DNA from: JBIQKZ01 sp044464765 | GTDB taxonomy: Bacteria > Pseudomonadota > Gammaproteobacteria > Burkholderiales > Burkholderiaceae_B | DNA: 64,000 nt | Assembly (NCBI GenBank): GCA_044464765.1 | Contig: JBIQKZ010000006.1 | Coordinates: forward strand, 123,028-187,027 | Direction of reading: 5' to 3' | Shown: positions 36,007-44,430 of the stretch, piece after piece | Layout: each line of letters opens with the position of its first letter | Position numbering within the stretch: the first letter of the stretch is position 1 | The notes under the pieces: model-generated | Databases searched by the model: none | What the model was told of the DNA's origin: nothing | What the model saw: only the letters and a program-made list of their open reading frames with translations | Position numbers and translations under genes: made by a program

Positions 36007-36480
36007 TCAACCTCCTTTTGGCGACGGCTCGATGCACAGCGAACGACTCTGTTCGTTGCGCTCGAGTTCCACACAGTTGTTGTCGATATTGCGAAGACGA
36101 TAGACCTCGGAGCTCGCCTTCGTACCCACCGGCCAAGGATGGCCCCGCATATACACCATGGGCGAGGCGCCGACGTGAATTTCGGCCAACAACTTGCGCC
36201 CCACCCCGTAGATTCCTGCCAGCCGGAGGTCATCGTCTTTGGCCAGGCCCTTCGCCCGCGTCGCGGCTGGTTTACCGGTGCCGGTCTTGGCGGCCCGTTC
36301 GCGTGCCAAGGCAATTGCCTCGGCGGTTTCCAGCCGCATTAGCTCTCTGACGGAAACCAATTCGGCGGCCAGTGCGTCGACCTCGGCATGCGCCTGGCTT
36401 CCAATCGCCGACACGGCAAACACCAGCCCGTACAAGCCAGCGGCCCTAAGGAAGGCCCACAGGGGACGGATGCATTTCAT
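36007..36480 (-). CDS. pilP: PilP-like pilus biogenesis protein
   Basis: The 157-residue protein has a signal peptide (about 1-32, ending SQAHA). A helical stretch (AELVSVRELMRLETAEAIALAR) and a compact C-terminal domain (LAGIYGVGRKLLAEIHVG, VGTKASSEVYRL) follow, as in R64 PilP. It is probably periplasmic. Its first 35 bases overlap the end of pilO. Assignment rests on these motifs and on its place between pilO and pilQ. Confidence 0.78.
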   Translation of the reverse strand: MKCIRPLWAFLRAAGLYGLVFAVSAIGSQAHAEVDALAAELVSVRELMRLETAEAIALARERAAKTGTGKPAATRAKGLAKDDDLRLAGIYGVGRKLLAEIHVGASPMVYMRGHPWPVGTKASSEVYRLRNIDNNCVELERNEQSRSLCIEPSPKGG

Positions 36481-37756
36481 AGAGTTCTCCGACGAATGTA
36501 ACGGTGAAACGACTGGTCTTCAGATTAGGCGTCTGGATATCACTGACCAACAGCGCCAGATTCTTCCATTGCACATCCCGGACATGCGCCAGTAGAAGGC
36601 TGGCTGATCTGAGCGGCCCGCCAATCTGAATGGAACGGGTGCCGGGCAACTGTAAATCGGCTGGACGCGTCACAGGCAAACCTGCCTCGCTGACGGGCGC
36701 CTTGACGGCAATGGCTTGGGCTTGACCGACACTCATCTGCGTGAATGCCGGGCGTATAGCCTGCAAGGCGCTTTGCCAATGGCGCTGGTTATGCGTCGTG
36801 CTACGCAATTGATCGACACCCACCGGCGGCATGGGAATCGGCACCCGCCACGAGGGCACCGCATGATCAATGGAAGAAAACCGCACATCCCAGCCGGCAG
36901 GCGCAGCGGCAAGAAACAGATCATTGCTGGCCTGTATCCGGCTACGCCGATAACGCGCTTCACACTTCCAGAACCCCGGCATGGGCGTACACGCGGCGTT
37001 GTTTAATACCCAGCCCGACAACGACGCCGGAAGCGCGTAAAACGATTCCAGCGCTGCCCGCGTACCAGCCACCCCATGCAAAGCCACGCCTCGAAAGGCG
37101 TCATCCACAGCGCCTCGCCATAACCGGGCGGCCTCCTGCGCACTGATGGGCGGGCTCGAGCCGGCAGGTGAAACGGGGTTGGGCCAGAACGAAGCATACG
37201 CCCAGGCGGCCAGGCCGGCGGCAAGCAAGGACGACGCCGGCAGTACAAGCCGGGCATATCGCCGCACCTTGAGCAACTGCGTTTCGGCGCCACACATGGC
37301 CTCCAGCGCGTCAAGGGATGGTGGCAAGACATCTCCCATGCCCAGCAGCGTCAAACCGGGATAAGCACGACGCAAATCTTCGACGATTTCCAGGGCGGCT
37401 TGCGGTGAAACGTGCAGACTATCCGTCCTTGCAACGACGGCGCCCTCGTGAACCGCCGCGAACCAGTAAACACCTTCGTCCAGCGGCAGGATGGCAGCAA
37501 CCGTGCCGGACCCATGCAAGCGCGCCAGACACTGGGCCGCCGAATGCAAGGCGCTGCCGCGTCGCGCCTGCCCCGCACGCAAGTAGCAAAACCCCGCCGA
37601 AGCAGCCATTTGCCCCGCATGAACGTAGTGGCTTGCCCTTTGGCGGCGCGCCAGCGCATACGCCGTACGATCAGCCCGGTCTGTGATGAGCGGCAGCCAA
37701 TCCAGGCCAAACAGCAGTTGTCGGGATGCTCGATCGTGCACAAAAAGGCCATTCAC
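36446..37756 (-). CDS. pilO: PilO-like type 4b pilus protein
   Basis: The 436-residue protein has a cytoplasmic N-terminal actin-like or roadblock-like region (VYWFAAVHEGAVVARTDSLH), one membrane helix at about 170-190 (LVLPASSLLAAGLAAWAYASF), and a large periplasmic domain with a Cys pair (CTPMPGFWKCEARY). This matches R64-type PilO2 proteins that bridge the motor and the secretin. It starts one base after the pilN stop. Confidence 0.8.
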   Translation of the reverse strand: MNGLFVHDRASRQLLFGLDWLPLITDRADRTAYALARRQRASHYVHAGQMAASAGFCYLRAGQARRGSALHSAAQCLARLHGSGTVAAILPLDEGVYWFAAVHEGAVVARTDSLHVSPQAALEIVEDLRRAYPGLTLLGMGDVLPPSLDALEAMCGAETQLLKVRRYARLVLPASSLLAAGLAAWAYASFWPNPVSPAGSSPPISAQEAARLWRGAVDDAFRGVALHGVAGTRAALESFYALPASLSGWVLNNAACTPMPGFWKCEARYRRSRIQASNDLFLAAAPAGWDVRFSSIDHAVPSWRVPIPMPPVGVDQLRSTTHNQRHWQSALQAIRPAFTQMSVGQAQAIAVKAPVSEAGLPVTRPADLQLPGTRSIQIGGPLRSASLLLAHVRDVQWKNLALLVSDIQTPNLKTSRFTVTFVGELYEMHPSPVGLP

Positions 37757-39346
37757 TCAGAAGCCCTCCTCGACTTGGGCTGTCAGCACCATGATGGTCG
37801 TCAGCTGTTGTGAAACGACACGCTCGGCGCCCCCCAGCGCCATGGGGAGGCCCGGATTGATCCTGCGCCCCTGATGCTCATCCTGAAGTCGATTGAATCC
37901 TGCAATAACAAAAGGCTGGCCTGGCTGCAGGGCCACCTGCTGCACCGTACCGTTGCCGTCAATGGTGATCTGTTGCAATTGCAGGGGATTGGCCTTGTCG
38001 CCGAACGTCACCGACTTCAAGGGCTGCGCCACGGTGTTGTCATACGCGACCGACAGCAGAATCTGACCGTCTTCCTGAGCGTCGGGAACCACCGTAAGCA
38101 ACGACCCCACCGTCTCTTCTTTCTGACTGACTGAAACCGTGGGCAAGACATTACTGGAGTTCTCGCCCAGCGCCGTGGCCTGCACTTTGTCGATATAAGA
38201 GAACGTCGTGCGCACCGCATGCGATACCGGCGTACGATTCAACGCCAGCACAGGTACGCTGCTACGCCGCACAACCTTGCCGACTTGCCCCAGCGCCCGG
38301 ATCAGCGCTTCGGAGCCCTTGAACGGTCCTTGCCGGATCCCCAGGCCCAGGCTGGCCGCCTGTTCGATATTCGCGCCGGGCACAAGGGCCGCTGCGGCAA
38401 GCTGGGTACTGGAAAACAGCACGTTCCAGTCGATGCTGGCTTCAGCCCCTTCGTTGGTCGCCAGGGTAAGCTCCTCGAAAACCAGACGCACGCGGCGCGT
38501 AAGCGCCTGGTTTTCCTTGTCAAGATAGGCGGCAATGCGTTTGAGCACGTCGGGAGTATCAGTGACCACGACGGAGGAGCTCGCCCCTGGCTCAGCCACC
38601 AACACGCCGGCTTGCGACAAGAAGGGTTCGATCCGTTTACGAACAACTTCGAGCACACTGGCCGAGTCGCCCGAAAGCCGGGTACGTGACGTGCTGGAAA
38701 AGCCGTCGCCCTGACTATTGCCGCGCTGCGAACCCAGGGTAGCTTCAGCCGTAGCGTGTAGCGTGAGTGCGCGGACACTGAATACCCGCGTTTCGGTGCG
38801 ATAGAACTCGATGCGGTCGTCGGCATAACGCCACATAACCCCCAGACGCGCCGCGATACGATCCAGAATACCCGCTAAAGGGCCGGGCTCTCCGGACAGA
38901 CGCATGGTAAGCGGCGCCTGTGCTGCTGAGGCGGCCCCTGCCCCGCCAAGACGCGGCAGGAAGCGTTCCGGCGGTAACAAGGCCTCGGCCCGCACATGGA
39001 CCGGGATGCCGGTGGCCTGCATGATGCGCTGTGCGATGTCAGCTAACCCGAGCGCGGGCCCCGAGAACACCAACGTGGTATTGACATTCTTGCGCAAAGC
39101 CAGGGGTACGGCGACCTCGCGGGCCAATGGCTCGGACCGGCCCACCAACCAAGGCTTGTCCACCTTCTGGGCCGCCTGGCGCGCTTCGCGAGAACCGGCC
39201 CGGGCGAATGCCGACTGCGCGGCAGTCAACTCCTGCTGCGCCTGCTCGGCCGTGACAGCCACCTGCTGGATCCTTTCGGTCAACGCGCAACCCGACAAGA
39301 CCAGGGCGCCGAACGCAACGGGAAGAGATATCAACCGACGACTCAT
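37757..39346 (-). CDS. pilN: PilN-like lipoprotein secretin
   Basis: Outer-membrane channel for the pilus. The 529-residue protein from ATG 39346 (GGAGG upstream) has a lipoprotein signal ending LVLSGC. N-domains follow (LADIAQRIMQATGIPVHVRAE; VLKRIAAYLDKENQALTRRVRLVFEELTL), then the secretin domain (VSQKEETVGSLLTVVPDAQEDGQ, GQPFVIAGFNRLQD). It overlaps pilL by 4 bp and meets pilO end to start. Confidence 0.87.
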   Translation of the reverse strand: MSRRLISLPVAFGALVLSGCALTERIQQVAVTAEQAQQELTAAQSAFARAGSREARQAAQKVDKPWLVGRSEPLAREVAVPLALRKNVNTTLVFSGPALGLADIAQRIMQATGIPVHVRAEALLPPERFLPRLGGAGAASAAQAPLTMRLSGEPGPLAGILDRIAARLGVMWRYADDRIEFYRTETRVFSVRALTLHATAEATLGSQRGNSQGDGFSSTSRTRLSGDSASVLEVVRKRIEPFLSQAGVLVAEPGASSSVVVTDTPDVLKRIAAYLDKENQALTRRVRLVFEELTLATNEGAEASIDWNVLFSSTQLAAAALVPGANIEQAASLGLGIRQGPFKGSEALIRALGQVGKVVRRSSVPVLALNRTPVSHAVRTTFSYIDKVQATALGENSSNVLPTVSVSQKEETVGSLLTVVPDAQEDGQILLSVAYDNTVAQPLKSVTFGDKANPLQLQQITIDGNGTVQQVALQPGQPFVIAGFNRLQDEHQGRRINPGLPMALGGAERVVSQQLTTIMVLTAQVEEGF

Positions 39347-40449
39347 ACCGCCTCCGGCGCGGCGGTGCGATCGCAGGCCTGGGCATAAGGTACGACACGC
39401 AAGACTTGGTTGGAGTAGAAACAAGGTTGCAGGGGGCGGTCACCCAGTTCAGTTGACGCCACCAGTTGCTGCACCGCCGCGATGAAGTCTGGACCGAATG
39501 CGGCGGCCCCGATAATGGGGATGTCCGCATCGACCGACCAATGTTCGGGAAGAAAGGTCCACCCCGCCAACCCCGCCCAACGCACCAAGGCCAACCGAAG
39601 ATTTTCATCAGCCGGACTGACTTGATACTGCGACGATGGGCGTCCATCGGCAGCGATCTGTTGCGATGCAACGATGGCAGGCGCTGCGGCCTGGCCGGCT
39701 TGGGGGAACTCAATCTCGACAAGCTCTGACTTGATTAACTCGGGCGTCTGAGGCGGAATCAATGGCTGAGACAACTCTACAGGCAATGACACAGCCAGTG
39801 CCGGCGTCACGGTCTCCTTCGTAGTTGCCCCGCCCACCGCAACTTTCGCGTTTGCCGCAGTTTCCGCGTTTGCCGCAAATGCCACATCTACTACGTTCGC
39901 CGCAGCAGCGGCGTTTGCCGCATCTGCCAGGTTTACTGTTTCTGTTGCACTCACCGCATCACGTATCGGCGCAGGCACGGCGACGCTGGAGACTTCCGAC
40001 AAAGCCACAGCGTCCGGCACAGCAGCTGCTTCGGACACAGCCGCAGCTTCGGACACAGCTGCTGCTTCCAGCAGGCCTTGCTCGTGAACCCGTTCTATGT
40101 GCGCAACCAGGCCACCGCCCCGCACAAACAGCTTCGTCCAGAGCTTATCCACCACCACATACGGCCCTTCCCGGCGATAATCCAGAACAATATCGCCATG
40201 AGCCGTGGAGGCGAAAAGCGCCGGTATGGCCTGACCCGGAGCAAATTGCAGCCAGATGTTGCGCCCGTTGTCGAAGACTTGAAGCGGCGCCACCTGTTTA
40301 TCGCCCGAAAGCTTCCAGGAGAACTGAAAATCACCCGCCTGGACTTGACTGCCCGCCGCCCGGAACGGAGCCAGCAAGGACCAATCGGGCGTGCTGTTAC
40401 AGCCTGCTGCCATCAAGGCCAACACACAAACCAACACACGATATGCCAT
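39343..40449 (-). CDS. pilL: PilL-like lipoprotein with TcpQ-type C-terminal domain
   Basis: The 368-residue protein from ATG 40449 has a lipoprotein signal ending MAAGC and a TrbG/VirB9-like N-terminal beta domain (QFSWKLSGDKQVAPLQVFDNG, IWLQFAP). The Ala/Val/Asn-rich linker contains near repeats (AAAVSE, AAAVSE, AAAVPD). A C-terminal TcpQ-like domain (LRLALVRWAGLAGWTFLPEHW, FIAAVQQLVASTE) ends it. R64 PilL has a similar TcpQ end and docks on the secretin. It is the first gene of the pil operon. Confidence 0.8.
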   Translation of the reverse strand: MAYRVLVCVLALMAAGCNSTPDWSLLAPFRAAGSQVQAGDFQFSWKLSGDKQVAPLQVFDNGRNIWLQFAPGQAIPALFASTAHGDIVLDYRREGPYVVVDKLWTKLFVRGGGLVAHIERVHEQGLLEAAAVSEAAAVSEAAAVPDAVALSEVSSVAVPAPIRDAVSATETVNLADAANAAAAANVVDVAFAANAETAANAKVAVGGATTKETVTPALAVSLPVELSQPLIPPQTPELIKSELVEIEFPQAGQAAAPAIVASQQIAADGRPSSQYQVSPADENLRLALVRWAGLAGWTFLPEHWSVDADIPIIGAAAFGPDFIAAVQQLVASTELGDRPLQPCFYSNQVLRVVPYAQACDRTAAPEAV

Positions 40450-40588
40450 ACGAATACCTTCCACAACGCAGTAACGATGGCGCTATCGTGCATTAGCGGC
40501 CAAGACGGCGCCAGACCGGCTTATACGAATGGAAGGTTTGGTCCGCGCCGCCTGAAAAAGCCGCCGTAAAGAAGGTATGATGAACATT

Positions 40589-40616
40589 CAATTTGTCACA
40601 TTCACGTGCCAAATTG
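40589..40616. promoter_or_regulatory. inverted repeat, candidate operator for the pil operon
   Basis: CAATTTG and CAAATTG are perfect 7-bp arms with a 14-nt spacer, about 140 bp before pilL. The arms lie about two helical turns apart (21 bp centre to centre), which suits a dimeric regulator. No regulator gene adjoins. Confidence 0.4.
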
Positions 40617-40699
40617 TCTGCTACTCTAGCGTCGATTGAAGCTTGAAAACAAATTCGACAAAAACAAAAAGCCTTATTCTTTTTTGCTTATCAACACAA

Positions 40700-40725
40700 G
40701 CCCCGGCAATGCCAGGGCCGTTTTT
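40700..40725 (+). terminator. plus-strand hairpin with T-run upstream of the 40862 gene
   Basis: The arms CCC-GGC and GCC-GGG around AAT are followed by CCGTTTTT. No plus-strand gene lies upstream, so it would terminate either a small untranslated RNA or a leader of the 40862 gene. Confidence 0.4.
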
Positions 40726-40861
40726 ACCGCAGTAAAACCGCGATCCAGTCAACACCCATAACCTTTAAAAAGTTGCAAAGGACCGCACCCTCGCCAACAG
40801 ACGCCTAATAAGCGTGCTTTTATGGCCTGATGCCGAACCGGCTCATCGCAGGAGACACATC

Positions 40862-41143
40862 ATGAACCAAATCGTAGAGCAATATTGGCCCCGCGCCCTG
40901 AAAATCGTGCGTGAATACGAAACCGGAGACGTCAACTTCGCCGATCTTACCGGGCTAGGTGAAGAGTTCGCCGCCTCGTTTATCGAACAACTGAACACCC
41001 TGCCCGAACCACAACGAGCTGCTCAATGCGCCGGGCTGGAAGCCAAACTAACTGAAGCCATTCATGCCAATGGCGAAGAAAGCAACACGGGCCAGGCTTT
41101 AAGCGAATTGCTGGTCTCCATCAATCGCACGCCTATTTACTAA
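40862..41143 (+). CDS. hypothetical protein, 93 residues
   Basis: Not recognised. An acidic, helical, probably cytosolic protein beginning MNQIVEQYWPRALKIVREYE, with no membrane segment and no cysteine motif beyond one Cys. The start has a good AGGAGA site. It faces pilL across the regulatory region and is followed by a strong terminator at 41247-41272, so it is probably a single-gene transcript. Confidence 0.7.
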   Translation: MNQIVEQYWPRALKIVREYETGDVNFADLTGLGEEFAASFIEQLNTLPEPQRAAQCAGLEAKLTEAIHANGEESNTGQALSELLVSINRTPIY

Positions 41144-41179
41144 AGCCCCGTCTGGCTACGACAGCCAGCTAAACCGATC

Positions 41180-41200
41180 ACGCCGGCGACCTGCCGGCGT
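41180..41200. repeat. hairpin after the 40862 gene
   Basis: ACGCCGGC and GCCGGCGT form a perfect 8-bp stem with loop GACCT. No T-run follows, so it may stabilise the 3' end ahead of the terminator at 41247. Confidence 0.5.
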
Positions 41201-41246
41201 GGCCTTGGTCAGGTTTGTCGCTAAGCCACTCCATTAATTCATTCAC

Positions 41247-41272
41247 ATGTCCGCCAAACGGCGGACATTTTC
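41247..41272 (+). terminator. intrinsic terminator
   Basis: ATGTCCGCC and GGCGGACAT form a perfect 9-bp stem with loop AAAC, followed by TTTTC. It lies between the 40862 gene and the small membrane gene at 41296. Confidence 0.65.
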
Positions 41273-41295
41273 ATGCAGGCGGTTACACTCTTTGC

Positions 41296-41496
41296 ATGAA
41301 ACTCTGGATTCTCTTCCTTAGCATTGCGGCCATGACTGTCGCCTACTGGTGGCTAACAGGCGGCAGCCGCCACCGTCGCCCCATTCCCTTTTCGCTTAAG
41401 CTCAGGCTGGCCGGCCGCAGCCTCGCGATCGGCATCGTAGTTTACTTTTGCCTTTTGCTGCTTGCCATCGGCTATTTGGCCATACGGGCCGGATAG
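41296..41496 (+). CDS. small two-helix membrane protein, 66 residues
   Basis: Not recognised. MKLWILFLSIAAMTVAYWWL is the first membrane helix, a basic loop follows (GSRHRRPIPFSLKLRLAGR), and AIGIVVYFCLLLLAIGYLAI is the second. Topology is probably hairpin-like with the basic loop in the cytoplasm. It is a stand-alone gene just after a terminator. The start is ATG 41296; an upstream in-frame extension crosses the terminator hairpin and is rejected. Confidence 0.6.
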   Translation: MKLWILFLSIAAMTVAYWWLTGGSRHRRPIPFSLKLRLAGRSLAIGIVVYFCLLLLAIGYLAIRAG

Positions 41497-41564
41497 GCTT
41501 TAATTAAGTCCCGTTTCAAAATATAATGTAGCGATCCTTACAAACGGTGGCATTTTTGCAGATT

Positions 41565-42062
41565 ATGATGGCACTGCGCACGATCGCTATCGGTCTTACT
41601 TTATTACTGGGTTGGATGCTGGCCGCCCCGGCAGGCTGGGCTGCGTCAATCGACTGGCCTGCACAACCTTCGCACCTTCAGCTTGAAACCCCTTACGGCA
41701 CCTTGGGGGTCCGCACCAGCGAATACGTCTACGAATCGCGCTTGCAGATCGACAATACCGACGTCCAGCCAGCCGTGCGCGGCCTGTTGAACATCACCTA
41801 TGCCTTCAACCTGCCCACGGCCAGTGTCGCCCTGGTATCGATCAGCAGCGGCGACAATCAATGCCCCATGTCCTACCGTTGGGTAACACTGAAGAAAGAC
41901 AGCCATACAGTATCGCCGGCCTTTGGCTCATGCTCCGAGCAGATAAAAGTCTCCGCCCGGCACGGCGCGCTTACCCTGCAAACCCCCAATACTGAAAAGG
42001 CGGATAAAATAGACGTTTACGTCTACGATGGCAAAACCATCAAGTTACGTTCCAAACCTTGA
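41565..42062 (+). CDS. secreted hypothetical protein
   Basis: Not recognised. It starts MMALRTIAIGLTLLLGWMLA, a clear signal peptide ending near AGWAA. A beta-rich mature part of about 135 residues follows (LQLETPYGTLGVRTSEYVYE, ALVSISSGDNQCPMSYRWVTL) with two cysteines (QCPMS and GSCSE) likely to form a disulfide. A GTG at 41547 is an alternative start. Its end overlaps the next gene by 35 bp, suggesting coupling with the two cytosolic paralogues downstream. Confidence 0.65.
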   Translation: MMALRTIAIGLTLLLGWMLAAPAGWAASIDWPAQPSHLQLETPYGTLGVRTSEYVYESRLQIDNTDVQPAVRGLLNITYAFNLPTASVALVSISSGDNQCPMSYRWVTLKKDSHTVSPAFGSCSEQIKVSARHGALTLQTPNTEKADKIDVYVYDGKTIKLRSKP

Positions 42063-42450
42063 CCATCGACTCGAAACTCTCAATTTGAATCCGACACCCA
42101 ACGAATCCTGGGGCTTCCTGCACCCCGAATGCCATGGCCATAATGCAGTTTTGTTTTTCAGCTGGGATCTGGCCAAAACCATAGAACAGCAATTCAAGCT
42201 GCACTCAGCCTCGCCCATCCATGTGCAACTGGCCGAAGCGCAAAAAGCGGTCGACCGCCTGCTTAACCAATATGTTCAGATCCAGGCCAATCCACGTGCC
42301 TTCGAAGGGCAGAGCATAACCTTGCGCCTGGAATACGACGAATCGGGCACCGACAATACCCCCGTGCTTGCTCTGGAAACCTCACCCGAGCTCGAAGGCC
42401 TGATCCTGGACATGCAATCGCAATTGCAGGCCAAGCAATCCATCAACTGA
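42028..42450 (+). CDS. hypothetical cytosolic protein, paralogue of the next gene
   Basis: Not recognised. 140 residues from ATG 42028, with the true start uncertain because no clear ribosome site is seen. The C-terminal half (LAEAQKAVDRLLNQYVQIQA, AFEGQSITLRLEYDES) aligns by eye with the protein at 42532 (LDAQAAANKLISAYQKNAR, AFDRQSIQIRSVITAAD). The two look like an old tandem duplication. There is no signal peptide or membrane segment. Confidence 0.6.
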   Translation: MAKPSSYVPNLDHRLETLNLNPTPNESWGFLHPECHGHNAVLFFSWDLAKTIEQQFKLHSASPIHVQLAEAQKAVDRLLNQYVQIQANPRAFEGQSITLRLEYDESGTDNTPVLALETSPELEGLILDMQSQLQAKQSIN

Positions 42451-42531
42451 GTCCACGCCGGCGCCGCGCCTTCTCAGGAAGAATGCCAAGCTCGCGCCCC
42501 CGGTACGTCGGATATATTTTCGGAATACGCC

Positions 42532-42870
42532 ATGACAGAAATCCGCTGGGGTTATGAACAGGCTGATTGTCGGGGCGATTATGCCCTAAGCCTGTTCCTG
42601 GATGACCTGCAACGCTTGCTTGATCATTACGAGGCACGCAACGGACAGGCCGAGCAAAACCTGCTCGACGCCCAGGCAGCCGCCAATAAACTGATCAGTG
42701 CCTATCAGAAGAATGCACGCAACACCCAGGCCTTTGACCGGCAATCGATTCAAATCCGCTCGGTCATCACAGCCGCGGATCACGCCCAGTTCGTACCGAT
42801 TTTCTCAGCCGGGTTAAAACAGAACCTTCAGCGGCTGCTGGACCGCTCCAACCAGACCAATCTTCATTAA
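42532..42870 (+). CDS. hypothetical cytosolic protein, paralogue of the preceding gene
   Basis: Not recognised. 112 residues beginning MTEIRWGYEQADCRGDYALSLFLDDL, mostly helical, ending LLDRSNQTNLH. The shared block of about 40 residues with the 42028 product (A-F-x-x-Q-S-I-x-x-R) marks them as paralogues. It lies 81 bp after its partner in the same direction, closing the three-gene unit 41565-42870. Confidence 0.65.
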   Translation: MTEIRWGYEQADCRGDYALSLFLDDLQRLLDHYEARNGQAEQNLLDAQAAANKLISAYQKNARNTQAFDRQSIQIRSVITAADHAQFVPIFSAGLKQNLQRLLDRSNQTNLH

Positions 42871-42876
42871 CCGCAG

Positions 42877-43140
42877 TCAACGAATGCGGTTGCGTTTCAA
42901 CTTTTCAAGCGAGGCACGATTCAGGCGCCTGGCCTCTTCTTCAGCATAATCGCGTTCGCCTGGCTCGTACGACCCTTCATACATGCAACTGCTGCGGTTT
43001 CGCGAGCACTCGCCATCACGTGCTGATGGGGTGCTGGAATTGGAGCCCAGAATCCCGCCCAAGTCGACGACGGAACACCCGGCGACCAACGCGCCAAAGC
43101 ACAACACCAGCCCGAAGCGCCCCAATCGTTGCATGTACAT
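42877..43140 (-). CDS. small lipoprotein
   Basis: 87 residues with a lipoprotein signal (MYMQRLGRFGLVLCFGALVAGC). A short charged tail follows with two cysteines (GECSRNRSSCMYEGSYEPGE) and a basic-acidic helix (EEEARRLNRASLEKLKRNR). Function unknown. It converges on the paralogue pair. ATG 43140 is preferred because AAGGGA lies 7 bases upstream. Confidence 0.7.
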   Translation of the reverse strand: MYMQRLGRFGLVLCFGALVAGCSVVDLGGILGSNSSTPSARDGECSRNRSSCMYEGSYEPGERDYAEEEARRLNRASLEKLKRNRIR

Positions 43141-43348
43141 TATTTTCCCTTGATCCGCTTAGTGTCCTTCAGCTGAGTTTTATAGCATGTCCTTGCGATG
43201 CTCTTGCGTTTCAGACACCTTCGCTTCGTAACCGATATTCGCCAAACACTTCATAGTGCACCCAAGCCGGCCATTTTCCGGTAGATTGATCACTAAGCCA
43301 CATAGGCAGGAAAATTCAGTCCAGTAATGCCTTTTTAGGGTTTAAGTC

Positions 43349-43846
43349 ATGCAACGGCATACAGTCGATCTATCTGAATACCCCGATCTGGTCGTCATCT
43401 ACTTGGGAATGCGGGTGAATGTGTTGCGCGGCGTGGCGACGCTGCTTGGCTTTGGGCCGAAGATCTCTGCTGTTGGCAAAGACAAGCCCGACGGCCTGCT
43501 AGCCCACGAAAGCATCGTCTACTCGCTGTTTCCGCTACATATCGGAATGCGGCAATACTGGCGGGATTTTGAAAGCCTGGAGCATTGGGCGCGGTCTGAG
43601 CCGCACAGCGATTGGTGGAAAGGTTTTCTTAAGGATTCGAAGGGCACTGGCTTCTGGCACGAAGCTTATTTTCGCAAGGGCGGCATGGAGGCAGTGTATG
43701 TCGATATCCCCAGCCGTTTTGGATTGCGGGCTTTCGCACCCGAGATCGAAGCCCGAGGCCCTATGTTTTCATCCCGCCAACGCGCCGCACGTGAAGAGCA
43801 GTCAGGCCCCCCGCCCGTAGTGGCCGAAGACGAACTGTATCGCTAG
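43349..43846 (+). CDS. DUF4188-type protein
   Basis: The 165-residue protein has the DUF4188 layout: DLVVIYLGMRVNVLRG near the N-terminus, SLFPLHIGMRQYWRDFESLEHWARSEPHSDWWK in the middle, then a catalytic-looking histidine stretch (TGFWHEAYFRKGGMEAVYVD). The fold is probably ferredoxin-like, as in antibiotic-biosynthesis monooxygenase relatives. No substrate is known. It converges on mntP with an 8-bp gap. Confidence 0.75.
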   Translation: MQRHTVDLSEYPDLVVIYLGMRVNVLRGVATLLGFGPKISAVGKDKPDGLLAHESIVYSLFPLHIGMRQYWRDFESLEHWARSEPHSDWWKGFLKDSKGTGFWHEAYFRKGGMEAVYVDIPSRFGLRAFAPEIEARGPMFSSRQRAAREEQSGPPPVVAEDELYR

Positions 43847-43853
43847 TTCAAGC

Positions 43854-44423
43854 CTAAGCCACTTGCAAATGTTCATACAAGATAAGCGAGCCAATACAGA
43901 TAAGCGCAAGGCCGCCCAAGACTTCCGCGCGCTTTCCCGCCAGGGCGCCCAGCAATCGACCGACCATCACGCCTATCGTCACCATCGACAGGGTGGCCAG
44001 ACCAATCGCGATCGACGTAATCACGATATTGTTGTCGATGAACGCCAGCGTAACCCCCACCGCCATGGCATCTATGCTGGTGGCAAAACCTGTCGCCGCA
44101 AGAACCCAGAACGAATGACGGGTTTTGGGCTCGCTTCCGACAACATCGGCTGCTTGCAGTCCGTTGTAGATCATGTGCGCGCCTAGCGCCGCCAATATCG
44201 TGAAGGCGATCCAGTGATCCCACGCCTGGACATAAGGAGCGGCCACTAAGCCGATCAGCCATCCGATCAGCGGCGTACAGGCCTCGATAAAACCAAAGAT
44301 GGCGCCAATACGGATGGCTTCAGAGACTTTAGGGCGTGAAAGACTTGCACCTTTCGCCACTGCCGCGGCGAACGCATCGGTTGACATCGCCAAGGCGAGT
44401 ACGAGGGTAGAAAACCAGGTCAT
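43854..44423 (-). CDS. mntP: manganese efflux pump MntP
   Basis: Exports excess Mn(II). The 189-residue protein has six predicted helices in two homologous halves, with the paired acidic motifs LALAMSTDAFAAAVAKG (about 8-24) and GFATSIDAMAVGVTLAF (about 111-127), each with the essential Asp. ATG 44423 is the expected family start although no Shine-Dalgarno is visible; the preceding bases are CCTCCAC. A structured leader may control it. Confidence 0.92.
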   Translation of the reverse strand: MTWFSTLVLALAMSTDAFAAAVAKGASLSRPKVSEAIRIGAIFGFIEACTPLIGWLIGLVAAPYVQAWDHWIAFTILAALGAHMIYNGLQAADVVGSEPKTRHSFWVLAATGFATSIDAMAVGVTLAFIDNNIVITSIAIGLATLSMVTIGVMVGRLLGALAGKRAEVLGGLALICIGSLILYEHLQVA

Positions 44424-44430
44424 GTGGAGG

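Larger units (their letters stand above)
40450..40861. other. 412-bp divergent intergenic region before pilL
   Basis: No protein gene is supported here. It must hold the pilL promoter (minus) and the promoter of the 40862 gene (plus). Two features stand out: an inverted repeat at 40589-40616 and a hairpin followed by a T-run at 40700-40725, described separately. Confidence 0.6.

Noticed and set aside
39960..40070. AAAVSE near repeats in pilL as a tandem DNA repeat array
   Set aside because: Only two or three degenerate units, within an Ala-rich linker. It is ordinary low-complexity protein sequence.
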